Positions 7,539-16,837 are shown, counted from the first letter of the stretch. The stretch is 64,000 nucleotides of DNA from Homoserinibacter sp. GY 40078 (GCF_008017545.1 NZ_VRTZ01000003.1:161315-225314); one strand, 5' to 3'. Made by a program: numbers and translations. The notes: generated by a model not told the origin, from the sequence alone.

Positions 7539-9237
7539 GGCTCACCGTCGATCCGCTGCCGCCGACCAGGAAATCGAGGTCGGCGCCCGTGTCGGCCTGG
7601 GTGACGTGGTCGACGTACAGTCGCTCCCATCCGCGCCGCGGACTTGCGAATCCCGCGAGCGTCGCCTCGTTCGGTGTGCGCGCGGCGAGCTCCTCCTCCG
7701 ACACCTCCAGATCGACGCGTCGCGCCGCGACGCTCAGGGTGATCCAGTCGCCGGTGCGCACGAGGGCGAGCGGGCCGCCCGCCGCCGCCTCCGGAGTCAC
7801 ATGGAGGATCACCGTGCCATATGCCGTTCCCGACATGCGTCCGTCGCAGATGCGCACCATGTCGCGCACGCCCTGCTCCAGCAGCTTCTTCGGGAGCGGC
7901 ATGTTCGACACCTCGGGCATCCCCGGGTATCCCTTCGGACCGCAGCCGCGGAGCACCATGACGCTCGTCTCGTCGATGTCGAGCTCGGGGTCGTCGATGC
8001 GGGCGTGGAAGTCCTCGATCGAGTCGAACACCACCGCGCGTCCGCGGTGCTCCAGCAGGTGCGGGGATGCCGCGGCGGGCTTGATGAGCGCCCCGCCGGG
8101 CGCGAGCGACCCCCGCAGCACGGCGATCCCGGCGGAGGGCTGCAGGGGCTCCTCGCGCGGGGTGATGACCTCGCGATCCCAGATCGTGGCGTCGCCCAGG
8201 TGGTCGACGAGCGGACGCCCATCCACCGTGAGCGCCGTCGGGTCGAGCAGGTCGCCTACTTCGCGCAGCACCGCCTGGAAGCCACCCGCCCGGTACAGGT
8301 CGTCCATGAGGAAGCGCCCCGCCGGCTGGAGGTTCACGAGCAGCGGCACGTCCGCGCCGATCCGGTCGAAGTCGTCGATCGTGAGGTCGATGCCGAGGCG
8401 GCCGGCGATCGCGAGAAGGTGCACGACAGCGTTCGTGGAGCCGCCGATCGCGGCGAGCGCGACGATCGCGTTGTGGAAGCTCGCCGGGGTGAGGAAGGTG
8501 CTCGGGCGCCGGTCGTCGTTCACGAGCTCCACCGCGAGGCGGCCGGTCTCACGCGCGCCGACGAGCAGGCGCGCATCCGGTGCTGGGGTGCCGGCGAGGC
8601 CCGGCAGCACGGTGCCGAGCGCCTCCGCGACGAGCGCCATGGTCGAGGCGGTGCCCATCGTGTTGCAGTGGCCCTTGCTGCGGATCATCGAGCCCTCCGA
8701 CTTCATGAAGTCGGCGTTGCTGAGGCTGCCGGCGCGCACCTCCTCGCTGAGCCGCCACACGTCGGTGCCGCATCCGAGCGCCTCCCCCCGAAAGTGACCC
8801 GAGAGCATGGGCCCGCCCGGCACGACCACGGCAGGGATGTCGACGGACGCCGCCGCCATCAGCAGCGACGGGATCGTCTTGTCGCATCCGCCGAGCAGCA
8901 CGACGCCGTCCACCGGGTTCGCGCGCAGCATCTCCTCCGTGGCCATCGCGGCCATGTTGCGCCACAGCATCGCCGTCGGGCGCACCTGCGTCTCACCGAT
9001 CGACGCGACCGGCAGCTCGAGCGGGATGCCGCCCGCTTCGGTGATCCCGTCGCGCACCGAGGCCGCCACCTCGGTTAGGTGGCGGTTGCATGGCGTGAGG
9101 TCGGATGCCGTGTTCGCGATCGCGATCTGCGGCCGCTCGGCGAAGTCGTCGGGCACCCCGCGACGCATCCACGCTCGGTGGATGTAGGCGTTGCGGTCGT
9201 CTCCCGCGTACCACTCGGAACTGCGCAACGACGTCAT
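7525..9237 (-). CDS. IlvD/Edd family sugar-acid dehydratase
   Basis: This 570-residue iron-sulfur dehydratase has the three cluster cysteines of the family: C50 in TASDLTPCNRH, C118 in GGCDKT and C191 in GHCNTMGTAS. The family covers dihydroxy-acid, phosphogluconate and aldonate dehydratases. Pairing with an FAH-type dehydratase and divergence from a GH51 gene favour L-arabinonate or D-xylonate over valine synthesis. Together the two enzymes would make alpha-ketoglutarate semialdehyde, which a dehydrogenase such as the one at 22329 could oxidise. A GAGGAG ribosome site precedes the ATG. Confidence 0.9.
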   Translation of the reverse strand: MTSLRSSEWYAGDDRNAYIHRAWMRRGVPDDFAERPQIAIANTASDLTPCNRHLTEVAASVRDGITEAGGIPLELPVASIGETQVRPTAMLWRNMAAMATEEMLRANPVDGVVLLGGCDKTIPSLLMAAASVDIPAVVVPGGPMLSGHFRGEALGCGTDVWRLSEEVRAGSLSNADFMKSEGSMIRSKGHCNTMGTASTMALVAEALGTVLPGLAGTPAPDARLLVGARETGRLAVELVNDDRRPSTFLTPASFHNAIVALAAIGGSTNAVVHLLAIAGRLGIDLTIDDFDRIGADVPLLVNLQPAGRFLMDDLYRAGGFQAVLREVGDLLDPTALTVDGRPLVDHLGDATIWDREVITPREEPLQPSAGIAVLRGSLAPGGALIKPAAASPHLLEHRGRAVVFDSIEDFHARIDDPELDIDETSVMVLRGCGPKGYPGMPEVSNMPLPKKLLEQGVRDMVRICDGRMSGTAYGTVILHVTPEAAAGGPLALVRTGDWITLSVAARRVDLEVSEEELAARTPNEATLAGFASPRRGWERLYVDHVTQADTGADLDFLVGGSGSTVSRESH

Positions 9238-9421
9238 CCTCGACTCCTCATCCGCTGAACGGGGCTCACTCTATCCAGCTGTGCCGACTCGCCTCCGTCC
9301 CCGCGGGGTTCGCGACGCCTGACCGATGCTCGATTCCCGCCTCGCAGTGAGTCTGCTTGGCATCGACCGCGACACGTGCTTGCGTACAGGTGTCGGCCCG
9401 CCCATATCCGATCGAGGAACC

Positions 9422-10933
9422 GTGATCTCTGCACATCTCACCATCGACCCGCATTTCGTGGTCGGTCCCATCAACCGCCGACTGTTCGGCTCGTTTGTCG
9501 AGCACCTCGGGCGCTGCGTCTACGACGGCATCTATGAGCCGGGCCATCCGGATGCCGACGAGCACGGCTTCCGTCGCGATGTGATCGAGCTGGTGCGCGA
9601 GCTCGGGGTGTCGACCATCCGCTATCCGGGCGGCAACTTCGTCTCGGGTTATCGCTGGGAGGACGGCGTCGGCCCCCGCGACGAGCGGCCGCGCCGACTG
9701 GATCTCGCCTGGCATTCGACGGAGACCAACCAGGTGGGCCTCGATGAGTTCGCGCTCTGGCTCGACAAGGTCGGCAGCGAGCTCATGTACGCCGTGAACC
9801 TCGGCACGCGGGGCGTGCAGGAGGCGCTCGACGTGCTCGAGTACGCCAACATCCGCTCGGGCACCGAGCTCTCGGATCAGCGGGTCGCCAACGGGGTCGA
9901 GGAGCCGTACGACATCCGGATGTGGTGCCTCGGCAACGAGATGGACGGCCCATGGCAGCTGGGGCACGGCACGCCGCGCGAGTACGGCCGCCTCGCCGTG
10001 AAGACGGCCCGCGCGATGCGGCAGGTCGATCCGTCGCTCGAACTCGTCGTGTGCGGCAGCTCGAGCGCCCAGATGCCGCTCTTCGGGGAGTGGGAGCGGG
10101 TCGTGCTCGAGGAGACCTACGACGAGGTCGACTACATCTCGTGCCACGCCTACTACGAGCCGGTGGGCGGCGACTACGGCAGCTTCCTGGCATCCGCGGT
10201 GAACATGGACCGCTTCATCGAGTCGGTCGTCGCTACAGCCGACCACGTGAAGGCCATCCGCGGCAGCGAGAAGACGATCGACATCTCCTTCGACGAATGG
10301 AACGTCTGGTACCACTCGCGCTACGCGGAGGTCGACCGGATCACCGACGTGAACGAGTGGCCCGTGGCCCCCCGGCTTCTCGAGGACTCCTACTCGGTGG
10401 TCGACGCCGTGGTGTTCGGCAACCTGCTGATCTCGCTCATCCGGCACGCCGATCGCGTGACCGCAGCGAGCCTCGCCCAGCTCGTGAACGTGATCGCCCC
10501 GATCATGACCGAACCCGGCGGCCCGGCGTGGCGGCAGACGACGTTCTTCCCGTTCGCGCTCACCTCCCGCCTCGCGCGGGGCGTGACGCTCGAACTCAAG
10601 CTCGACTGTCCCAGCTACACCACAGAGCGGCACGGCGAGGCGTCCGTCGTCGACGCGGTCGCGACCCATGACGACTCGACGGGCGCCACGGCGGTGTTCC
10701 TCGTGAACCGCAGCCTCGATGAGGAGGTCGAGCTCGTGATCGACACGAGCATCCTGGGCGACGTCTCGATCGGCAGTGCGCAGAGCCTCCACGACGACGA
10801 CATGCACGCGGCCAACACCCTGGATGCGCCCGACCGCGTGCGGCTACGGCCGAACGACTCCGCACGCCTCGCCGACGGCGAGCTGCACATCACGCTGCCG
10901 CCCGTCTCGTGGACGGCGGTGACTCTCGGATGA
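9422..10933 (+). CDS. Alpha-L-arabinofuranosidase, GH51
   Basis: The 503-residue enzyme releases terminal L-arabinofuranose from arabinan, arabinoxylan or their oligosaccharides. The acid/base is E173 in WCLGNEMDG and the nucleophile E292 in ISFDEWNVWY; LFGSFVEHLGRCVYDGIYEP near the start is typical of the family. There is no signal peptide, so it probably acts in the cytoplasm on imported oligosaccharides. The GTG start at 9422 follows a GAGGAA ribosome site; an earlier in-frame ATG at 9326 would add an unconserved tail. The remnant GH5 gene overlaps its stop codon. The 184 bases before it hold two divergent promoters that I cannot place exactly. Confidence 0.95.
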   Translation: MISAHLTIDPHFVVGPINRRLFGSFVEHLGRCVYDGIYEPGHPDADEHGFRRDVIELVRELGVSTIRYPGGNFVSGYRWEDGVGPRDERPRRLDLAWHSTETNQVGLDEFALWLDKVGSELMYAVNLGTRGVQEALDVLEYANIRSGTELSDQRVANGVEEPYDIRMWCLGNEMDGPWQLGHGTPREYGRLAVKTARAMRQVDPSLELVVCGSSSAQMPLFGEWERVVLEETYDEVDYISCHAYYEPVGGDYGSFLASAVNMDRFIESVVATADHVKAIRGSEKTIDISFDEWNVWYHSRYAEVDRITDVNEWPVAPRLLEDSYSVVDAVVFGNLLISLIRHADRVTAASLAQLVNVIAPIMTEPGGPAWRQTTFFPFALTSRLARGVTLELKLDCPSYTTERHGEASVVDAVATHDDSTGATAVFLVNRSLDEEVELVIDTSILGDVSIGSAQSLHDDDMHAANTLDAPDRVRLRPNDSARLADGELHITLPPVSWTAVTLG

Positions 10934-11683
10934 CGGATGCCCCAGGCATCCTGCGGGTCGACGGCGCGCGGATCGTCGGCGACGCGGGTCCCGTGGTGCT
11001 GCGCGGCTTCGGGCTCGGCGGCTGGATGAACATGGAGAACTTCATCACCGGGTACGCCGGAGCCGAGTCGCAGCAGCGCCGGGCGCTGCGGCGGGTGCTC
11101 GGCGAGGAGGGATACGAGCGGTTCTTCGCGCGCTTCCTCGAGGTGTTCTTCACCGACGAGGACGCCGCGTACCTCGCGAGCCTCGGTCTCAACTCGCTGC
11201 GTGTGCCGTTCAACTACCGCCACTTCGAAGACGACGACGCACCGATGCAGCTGAAGGAGGAGGGGTTCCGGCTGCTCGATCGGGTGGTCGACGCGTGCGC
11301 GCGGCACGGCATCCACACGATCCTCGATCTGCACGCTCTGCCCGGCGCCCAGAACCAGCACTGGCACAGCCGGGAGGCGATCGCCGAGCACTACCGGGGC
11401 AACCCGTGGGTGGCGCGCTACAACCCGATCAACGAGCCGGGGGCAGTACATCGACCGCGACGAGGTGGAGCGCATCTTCCTCGCACGCACTGCGTACGTG
11501 CGCGACATCCTCGAGCCCATCGAGCGGCTGTTCGCCACGGAGTTCCCGGATTTCGCCCCCTACCCGTGGGGAGCACCGCGGTGGGTCACCGGTCTTCCCG
11601 GTGTGATGGTCGGGAAGGGCGGGGTCGCCCGGTCGGCATGCCGTACCGGGCGACCCTCGTCGGTGGGCGCGGGGAGGTAGCGG
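10930..11683 (+). pseudogene. Broken GH5-like glycoside hydrolase gene with internal deletion and frameshift
   Basis: The first 170 codons encode a normal GH5 start: LRGFGLGGWMNMENFI, SLGLNSLRVPFNYRHF, HTILDLHALPGAQN and NPWVARYNPINEPG, which includes the acid/base glutamate. The reading then shifts frame near 11440 and resumes as QYIDRDEVERIFLARTAYV and FAPYPWGAP, a segment that should lie more than 100 residues further on in this family. The part with the nucleophile is missing. A stop follows at 11681-11683. The gene begins with an ATGA overlap with GH51, so it was once part of the arabinose operon. The protein is almost certainly inactive. Confidence 0.75.
11622..11656. terminator. Bidirectional terminator hairpin between convergent genes
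   Basis: GGGTCGCCCGGT (11622-11633) is the exact inverse of ACCGGGCGACCC (11645-11656). The loop itself contains the palindrome CGGCATGCCG. It sits between the ends of the GH5 remnant and the convergent BNR_4-LamG gene, and there is no T-run. Confidence 0.7.
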
Positions 11684-11684
11684 C

Positions 11685-13757
11685 TCAGAGAGTCGAGAAC
11701 CGCGCCACCTCCGCCGCGGTCAGCGCGCGGTCGAAGATCTCGACGTCGTCCACGGCGCCCGCCATCGGGTCGACGTTCGCGGCCGAGGGGTAGCCGACTC
11801 GGAGGGGCGAAGTGCCCGTCGCGATCGCGCCCGAGATCGGCGCGGTGCCGGTTCCGACGAGCGATCCGTCGACGTAGAGCCGCACGGTCGATCCGTCGTA
11901 GGTTCCGACGAGGTGATGCCACGTGCCGACCCCGAGGGAGCCGCCCTTCGCGGTCGTGCCTGCCGAGTACCAACCCGAACTCGCGGTCTTGACCGCGAAC
12001 GTCACCACCCCGCTCGCGTTGACGGCGAGACGATACGACGCCTGAGCGCTCGTGCCCGAGTCCTTGCCTACCGGCACGCAGCTCTGCGCGGGCATTGCGT
12101 CGAGCCGCGTCCACACGGACAGGGTCAACTGCGCCATCCCTTCGAGGGTCGCGGAGTCGGGGATCTCGACGTAGTCGTCGACCCCGTCGAGCTGCACGGC
12201 CGTCCCGCGGACGCCTGCCACGCGGGTCGCGCCTCCGAGCAGGGCGCCGTCGAGTCCGGCGGGGGAAGAGGCCACGGCTGTCGTACCGGTCGGCTCGTCG
12301 AAGCCCCACTCGCCGAGCGGAGGCGTGATCGGCGCCCCGGACCGCAGCTCGATGTCGAACACGTGCAGCGCCGACGGCGCCCCCGCCGACGGCTGCGCCT
12401 CCTGCAGGTAGACGGAGAGCACGCCGCTCGAGCGCCAGCGGTACCAGTCGACGAGCGGTTCGCCCCCGTAGGACCCGGGCAGCGTCGCGATCGCCTGCCA
12501 GTCGGAGTAGCCGCTCGACACCGTGCCTCGTGCGATCCGCAGCTCGGTGCCCGAGCGGTAGACCGCGTACGCGTCGCCCTCGGCATCGACGACGATCTTC
12601 GGCCGGGAACCGGTGATGTCGAGCTCCGACACGTGCCAGACGCCCGAGGTGTCGCGCCAGTAGTGGTGGTAGACCCGCGCGGCGAGGGCGTCCGCCCCGG
12701 TCGCCGGAGTCGGCAGAGACGCCGGCATGTGCTGGGTGAGCACGTGGACGACGCCGTCACCGTCGACGTACGAGGACTCCTGGTTCAGCAGCCCCCGGTT
12801 CATGCCGATGGCCGTCACGCGTACCCCCGTCGTCGCGATCGAGATCGGGCTCGAACCCGTCGTTCCGGCGAGGGCACCCGAGCCGTCCCGCCAGGTGAGG
12901 CCGTCATCGTCGCTGTAGGCGTAGTTGAGGTCGTGGTTGGACCCGGAGTCCGCGGTCTCGCGCCACATCCAGGTGAGGTGGAGTCGGCCGTCATCGTCGT
13001 ACTGCGGGTAGTCGAGGTAGGCGTTGCGGTTGCCGTCGCCGCCCGGGTAGGTGCCGGATTTCGCGATGAAGATGCCGCGCTTCGCCCACGTGTGGGTCGT
13101 CCCGTCGTACTGGTAGAGCAGGCTGTCGCCGTTGCCCGAACCGCTCTGGCGGCGGATGAAGATGAGCTTCCCCTCGGAGCTCGTGATGAAGCGCGGGTAC
13201 GTCACGCTCGACTCCGTCACGCCCGTGACCAGCTGACTGCGCACGCTGCTGAACAGCGATGTCGACCAGGGGTGGGAGGCGGGGTCGGTCGCCACACCCG
13301 CGACCGAGACGCGGTAGTGGAGCGCATCGACGTGGTGGTGGAACGCGAGGTGGATGGTGCCATCCACGGGGCTGATGCCGAGCACCGGATCGTCGTGTGT
13401 GTCGGTGCCCGTCACCTCGTAGTCGGAGAAGCATGCGCGCTCCCACGATCCGGATGGCAGCTCACGCCGTGCGACGCAGACCTGCCGGTCGGCGTCGTAG
13501 TAGGTGGCGTACTGATGATCGCCGAACGTCGCCAGGCCGTCCTGCTGGAACGAGACCCCGTTCGGGTACACCCCATACGTGCCCGAGGTGAAGGTCAACG
13601 CCTCGTCGTCGACGATCGAGTCCGAGATCAGATTGACGTGGGCCGCGTGCGCGGCGGGTGGCGCCGGCGGTGCCAGTGTGCATGCGAGGGCGACCGCAGC
13701 GGCGGCGACCGCAGCGACGGCGATGCGTCGTGGGTTCGAGAGGGTGGATGTGCGCAT
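11685..13757 (-). CDS. Secreted BNR_4-type beta-propeller protein with C-terminal LamG domain
   Basis: This 690-residue exported protein has a signal peptide ending AHA (about residue 39). A large BNR_4-like propeller (about 45-465) follows; its motifs are LAFHHHVDALHYRVS, FIRRQSGSGNGDSLLYQYDG, YPQYDDDGRLHLTWMWRET and GSNHDLNYAYSDDDG. A LamG/concanavalin-like domain (about 480-690) comes last. BNR_4 proteins include the PL24/PL25 ulvan lyases, which cut next to uronic acid, so a polysaccharide lyase role is plausible but not proven. The ATG has a GAAGGAG ribosome site. It follows the GH99-like gene on the same strand and probably shares its promoter. Confidence 0.82.
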   Translation of the reverse strand: MRTSTLSNPRRIAVAAVAAAAVALACTLAPPAPPAAHAAHVNLISDSIVDDEALTFTSGTYGVYPNGVSFQQDGLATFGDHQYATYYDADRQVCVARRELPSGSWERACFSDYEVTGTDTHDDPVLGISPVDGTIHLAFHHHVDALHYRVSVAGVATDPASHPWSTSLFSSVRSQLVTGVTESSVTYPRFITSSEGKLIFIRRQSGSGNGDSLLYQYDGTTHTWAKRGIFIAKSGTYPGGDGNRNAYLDYPQYDDDGRLHLTWMWRETADSGSNHDLNYAYSDDDGLTWRDGSGALAGTTGSSPISIATTGVRVTAIGMNRGLLNQESSYVDGDGVVHVLTQHMPASLPTPATGADALAARVYHHYWRDTSGVWHVSELDITGSRPKIVVDAEGDAYAVYRSGTELRIARGTVSSGYSDWQAIATLPGSYGGEPLVDWYRWRSSGVLSVYLQEAQPSAGAPSALHVFDIELRSGAPITPPLGEWGFDEPTGTTAVASSPAGLDGALLGGATRVAGVRGTAVQLDGVDDYVEIPDSATLEGMAQLTLSVWTRLDAMPAQSCVPVGKDSGTSAQASYRLAVNASGVVTFAVKTASSGWYSAGTTAKGGSLGVGTWHHLVGTYDGSTVRLYVDGSLVGTGTAPISGAIATGTSPLRVGYPSAANVDPMAGAVDDVEIFDRALTAAEVARFSTL

Positions 13758-13789
13758 GTCGACTCCTTCGTCGCGCGGTGGTGAGGCGA

Positions 13790-14929
13790 TCAGGCGAGCT
13801 CGCGCCTGATCGCCTCGAGGTAGGCCATGCCGTGATGCGTGTCGGGCTCGAGGTAGCTGCCCTCGGTCCACTCGTTCCAGGCATTGACGGTGATGATCCC
13901 GTGGCCGTTCTCGACGTCGTCCGCCCAGGCGCGCGCCTCGGCCAGCTGGGCGGCGAACGCCTCCGGGGTGGCGCCGGTGAGGATGCCGGTGAAGGGGTAC
14001 CGGTCGAGGTCCTCGTAGACGTCGGACTGCACGGTGCGCGGGCTCGCATCCCAGCCGACGGTCACGTTCGGGAAGAACGGCACTGGCACGGTCGCCGCGA
14101 GCTCGCGCATCCGCGAGCGGGCGTCGTCGAGGTGGGCACTGTAGTCGGTGGCGGGTGTTCCGCGCAGCGGCGCGTGATGCAGCGAGACGTAGGCGGTGGT
14201 CGAGTCGAAACCGAGCCGTTCGACGAGCTCGCCCGGGTCGGGCAGCGCGCGGTCGGTGACGAGGATCCCGGAGCCGACGAGCACGGCGTTGAGGTGCAGG
14301 TCGGTGCCGATCGCGCGCCGCGCGCGCTCCCGGAAGTCGGCGAGCGCGTCGGCCGTCGCATCCACGCCGCCGAGGCCCGCGATGAGGGTGGGGAGGTCGT
14401 AGAACGACACGTAGGGGCGCCCGTCCGGACGCCAGTACTCCGGGCGTCCGAGATAGGTCTCGATCATGTAATCGGTGGCATGGACGAACACCTCGGGCGA
14501 GACCGCCCCCTCCTCGAGCACGGTGGGGTTCGTGCCGCGTTTGACGGGGTGGATGTTGACCCAGTCGTGGTTCGCCCACATCAGCGCGAACTTCAGACGC
14601 TCGCGGTCGGGGGATGCGAGGTATCCCCGTTCGAGCGCCCCCTCGAGGAAGGGGGCGTCGCCGTACCAATACCAGTCGTAGATGAATGCGGTGATCCCGT
14701 GGTCGGCTGCGGCGCGGATGCTGCGACCGGCGACCTGGGGGTCAGACTCGTCGCCGTACCCCCAGGCAGGTACCCGGGGCTGCTCGTGCCCGGGGAACCG
14801 TGGCTCGGCTCGCCGCACGAGTTCCCACTCCGTCCAGCCGTCGCCGTGCCAGTCGCGGTACCGCGGGTCGTGGTGGTACCCGGGGAAGTAGTACACGGCT
14901 GTCTGGTAGCGGGTTGACCTCGATGTCAT
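13790..14929 (-). CDS. GH99-like (WbsX-type) protein, copy 1
   Basis: The 379-residue protein has the WbsX/GH99-like pattern: [42 protein letters not shown] and a late [16 protein letters not shown]. The fold is a TIM barrel seen in glycan-degrading loci and in O-antigen clusters; the activity of this branch is poorly defined. It lacks a signal peptide. The ATG directly abuts an operator-like palindrome with no Shine-Dalgarno sequence, so a leaderless transcript is likely. A paralogue lies at 25210. Confidence 0.85.
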   Translation of the reverse strand: MTSRSTRYQTAVYYFPGYHHDPRYRDWHGDGWTEWELVRRAEPRFPGHEQPRVPAWGYGDESDPQVAGRSIRAAADHGITAFIYDWYWYGDAPFLEGALERGYLASPDRERLKFALMWANHDWVNIHPVKRGTNPTVLEEGAVSPEVFVHATDYMIETYLGRPEYWRPDGRPYVSFYDLPTLIAGLGGVDATADALADFRERARRAIGTDLHLNAVLVGSGILVTDRALPDPGELVERLGFDSTTAYVSLHHAPLRGTPATDYSAHLDDARSRMRELAATVPVPFFPNVTVGWDASPRTVQSDVYEDLDRYPFTGILTGATPEAFAAQLAEARAWADDVENGHGIITVNAWNEWTEGSYLEPDTHHGMAYLEAIRRELA

Positions 14930-14955
14930 AGTTCATATGTTAGAACGAGTTCATA
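14930..14955. promoter_or_regulatory. Operator-like site between divergent genes (GAAC-GA-GTTC)
   Basis: AGTTCATA occurs at 14930-14937 and 14948-14955, 18 bases apart. Between them GAAC (14943-14946) faces GTTC on both sides, giving GTTC-N8-GAAC and GAAC-GA-GTTC. A second copy, AGAACCAGTTCA, lies before the ABC operon at 16837-16848. Both flank the IclR gene, which is the obvious candidate regulator. Confidence 0.55.
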
Positions 14956-15002
14956 AGTGTGTGCTACGGTCCGATCGTGGCCGATGAAGGCCAGGAGGAA
15001 CG

Positions 15003-15980
15003 TTGACGTCGATGCGCGAGGGTCTGGTCGACCAGGGCGACCCCGGAGGATCCCCCGGCAAGATCCTGGTGGCCGTGCCGGATGCGGCGCTCGCAGACGG
15101 CATTCGCGAGGCGGACCGCGGCCTGGCGGTCATCTGGGACGGCGTGGGTGAACCCGACGGGGACCTCGCCGACGTCGCGCTCTGGGTGCCCGCCAAGCGC
15201 GTGGCATCCGACGCCCAGCGCAAGGCCGCGCTCGGCCGTCTCCCACGTCTGCGCGCGGTGCAGCTGCTCTCGGCGGGTGCCGACGTGTGGATCGACATCA
15301 TGCCGCCCGGCGTCGAGCTCTTCGATGGACGTGGCGTGCACGGCTCGTCGACCTCGGAATGGGCGATGGCCGCGATGCTCGCCTGGCTCCGCGAACTGCC
15401 CCGGTTCGTCCGGGCGCAGGACCGCGGCGAGTGGGATCGGCCCTTCGAGACCGACGAGCTCGCCGGCAAGCGGGTCATGGTGATCGGTGCGGGGGATGTG
15501 GGCGCCTCCCTCGCGCGCCGTCTCACCGCCTTCGATGCCCTCCCGGTGCTCGTCGCCCGCCGCGCGCGCGACGGCGTCGCGGCGATCGAGCAGGTGCACG
15601 AGCTCTTGCCGGAGGTCGACGTCGTCGTGCTCGTCGTCCCGCTGACGGATGAGACCCGGGGGCTCGTCGACTCGGCCTTCCTCGCCCGGGTCCCCGACGG
15701 CGCCTTGCTCGTGAACGCATCCCGTGGGCCCGTCGTCGACACCGATGCCCTCGTGGGCGAGCTGCGCAGCGGGCGGATCTCGGCGGCGCTCGACGTGACC
15801 GATCCCGAACCGCTGCCGCCGGGGCATCCGTTGTGGTCGATGCCGAACGTCCTGATCACGCCCCATACGGCGGGCCTGGTGTCGGGCTTCTCGGCCCGGG
15901 CGCGTGCGCTCGTGCTCGATCAGCTGCGCCGCCTCGACGAGGGGCTGCCGATGCGCAACAGGGTCGCCGACGGCTACTGA
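15003..15980 (+). CDS. D-isomer-specific 2-hydroxyacid dehydrogenase
   Basis: The 325-residue NAD(P)-dependent enzyme interconverts a 2-keto acid and a D-2-hydroxy acid. The nucleotide motif GAGDVGASLARRL is clear, as are NASRGPVVDTDAL with the substrate arginine in place (R near residue 240) and the catalytic His in ITPHTAG. Dimer contacts HGSSTSEWAMAAML are also present. TTG at 15003, four bases after AGGAGG, is the likely start; ATG at 15012 is the alternative. It is divergent from the GH99-like gene behind the shared operator, so it belongs to the IclR regulon. The substrate is unknown; a sugar-derived hydroxy acid is a guess from context. Confidence 0.9.
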   Translation: MTSMREGLVDQGDPGGSPGKILVAVPDAALADGIREADRGLAVIWDGVGEPDGDLADVALWVPAKRVASDAQRKAALGRLPRLRAVQLLSAGADVWIDIMPPGVELFDGRGVHGSSTSEWAMAAMLAWLRELPRFVRAQDRGEWDRPFETDELAGKRVMVIGAGDVGASLARRLTAFDALPVLVARRARDGVAAIEQVHELLPEVDVVVLVVPLTDETRGLVDSAFLARVPDGALLVNASRGPVVDTDALVGELRSGRISAALDVTDPEPLPPGHPLWSMPNVLITPHTAGLVSGFSARARALVLDQLRRLDEGLPMRNRVADGY

Positions 15981-16005
15981 CCGCGACGCCTCGGGGCGCG
16001 ATGCC

Positions 16006-16773
16006 TCAGGTGTCGAGCCGCCGCAGGAGTTCGTCCCGTGCGTCCTGGAGCAGTGGAACGACGAGCTGGGCGCTGTCGTCGCGCAGCCGGGGCACCGGTA
16101 TCGCGACGCTCACCGCCATGAGGGGGATCGCCGTGTGGCTGAGTGCAACGGAGAAGCAGTGCACGCCGATGGTGTTCTCCTCGTCGTCCTCGGCGTAGCC
16201 GCGGTCGCGGGCCAGGTGGAGATCGCGATCGAGGGAGGCGCGGCTCGTGATGGTGTGCGAGGTGAGAGGTTCCAGTCGCGCGGGCAGATGCGCGTCGAGC
16301 TGGGTCTGGTCGAGCGTCGCGAGCATCGCCTTGCCGAGACTCGACGCATACGCCGGCAGCCGCCGACCCGGATGGAAGCGCACGCCGAGTGCGTGGTCGG
16401 AGTACTTCGACGACAGATAGAGAAGCTCGGTCCCGTCGAGCACCGCGAGGTGGGTGGTCTCATTGAGGGCGTCCCGCACGCTCGCAAGCACGTCGTCGGC
16501 GAGCTCGGTGAACTCGGTCTCGTCGAGACCACCGACCCCGAGCATTCGGACGCGGTAGCCGAGCTTGAGGTTGCCCGTGCTGCGGTCTACAGCCAGCCAG
16601 CCGCGCGCGGTCATCGTACTGACGAGGCTGTGAGCGCTCGACTTCGGCAGCTCCATCGCGTGCTGCAGGGCGGTGAAGCTCATCGGGCCGCGTTGGCCGA
16701 TGACCTCGAGCACGCGCAACGCGCGGTCTGCGGACTTCACCGGCTGCGGGGCGGATGCCTCGACTCCTGCCAC
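16006..16773 (-). CDS. IclR family transcriptional regulator
   Basis: The 255-residue protein has an N-terminal winged helix (about 10-75: RALRVLEVIGQRGPMSFTALQHAM, LPKSSAHSLVSTM) and the C-terminal IclR effector domain (STGNLKLGYRVRMLG, LSSKYSDHALGVRFHPGRRLPAYASSLGKAML, NTIGVHCFSVAL). Such proteins respond to small organic acids, here most likely a glucarate-pathway intermediate. The GTG start has an AAGGAG site. The gene is divergent from the ABC operon and ends against the 2-hydroxyacid dehydrogenase gene, so it sits between two sets of probable targets. Confidence 0.92.
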   Translation of the reverse strand: MAGVEASAPQPVKSADRALRVLEVIGQRGPMSFTALQHAMELPKSSAHSLVSTMTARGWLAVDRSTGNLKLGYRVRMLGVGGLDETEFTELADDVLASVRDALNETTHLAVLDGTELLYLSSKYSDHALGVRFHPGRRLPAYASSLGKAMLATLDQTQLDAHLPARLEPLTSHTITSRASLDRDLHLARDRGYAEDDEENTIGVHCFSVALSHTAIPLMAVSVAIPVPRLRDDSAQLVVPLLQDARDELLRRLDT

Positions 16774-16793
16774 GATCGCGGCTCCTTACTCGC

Positions 16794-16823
16794 TTGACGG
16801 ACTGAGGTTAGCAGTCCTACTAT
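16794..16823 (+). promoter_or_regulatory. Promoter of the glycan-utilisation operon
   Basis: TTGACG (16794-16799) and TACTAT (16818-16823) are separated by 18 bases. The spacer holds an inverted repeat, GGACTG (16799-16804) and CAGTCC (16812-16817). Confidence 0.65.
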
Positions 16824-16837
16824 CGGTACAGCATTCA

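Noticed and set aside
7525..9237. Dihydroxy-acid dehydratase of valine/isoleucine synthesis (ilvD)
   Set aside because: Overlap with a sugar-acid-type FAH protein and divergence from GH51 favour an aldonate substrate.
13757..14669. An N-terminal extension of the BNR_4-LamG protein to 14669
   Set aside because: The extension is antisense-like and overlaps the GH99-like gene in another frame. A signal peptide with a GAAGGAG site begins at 13757.
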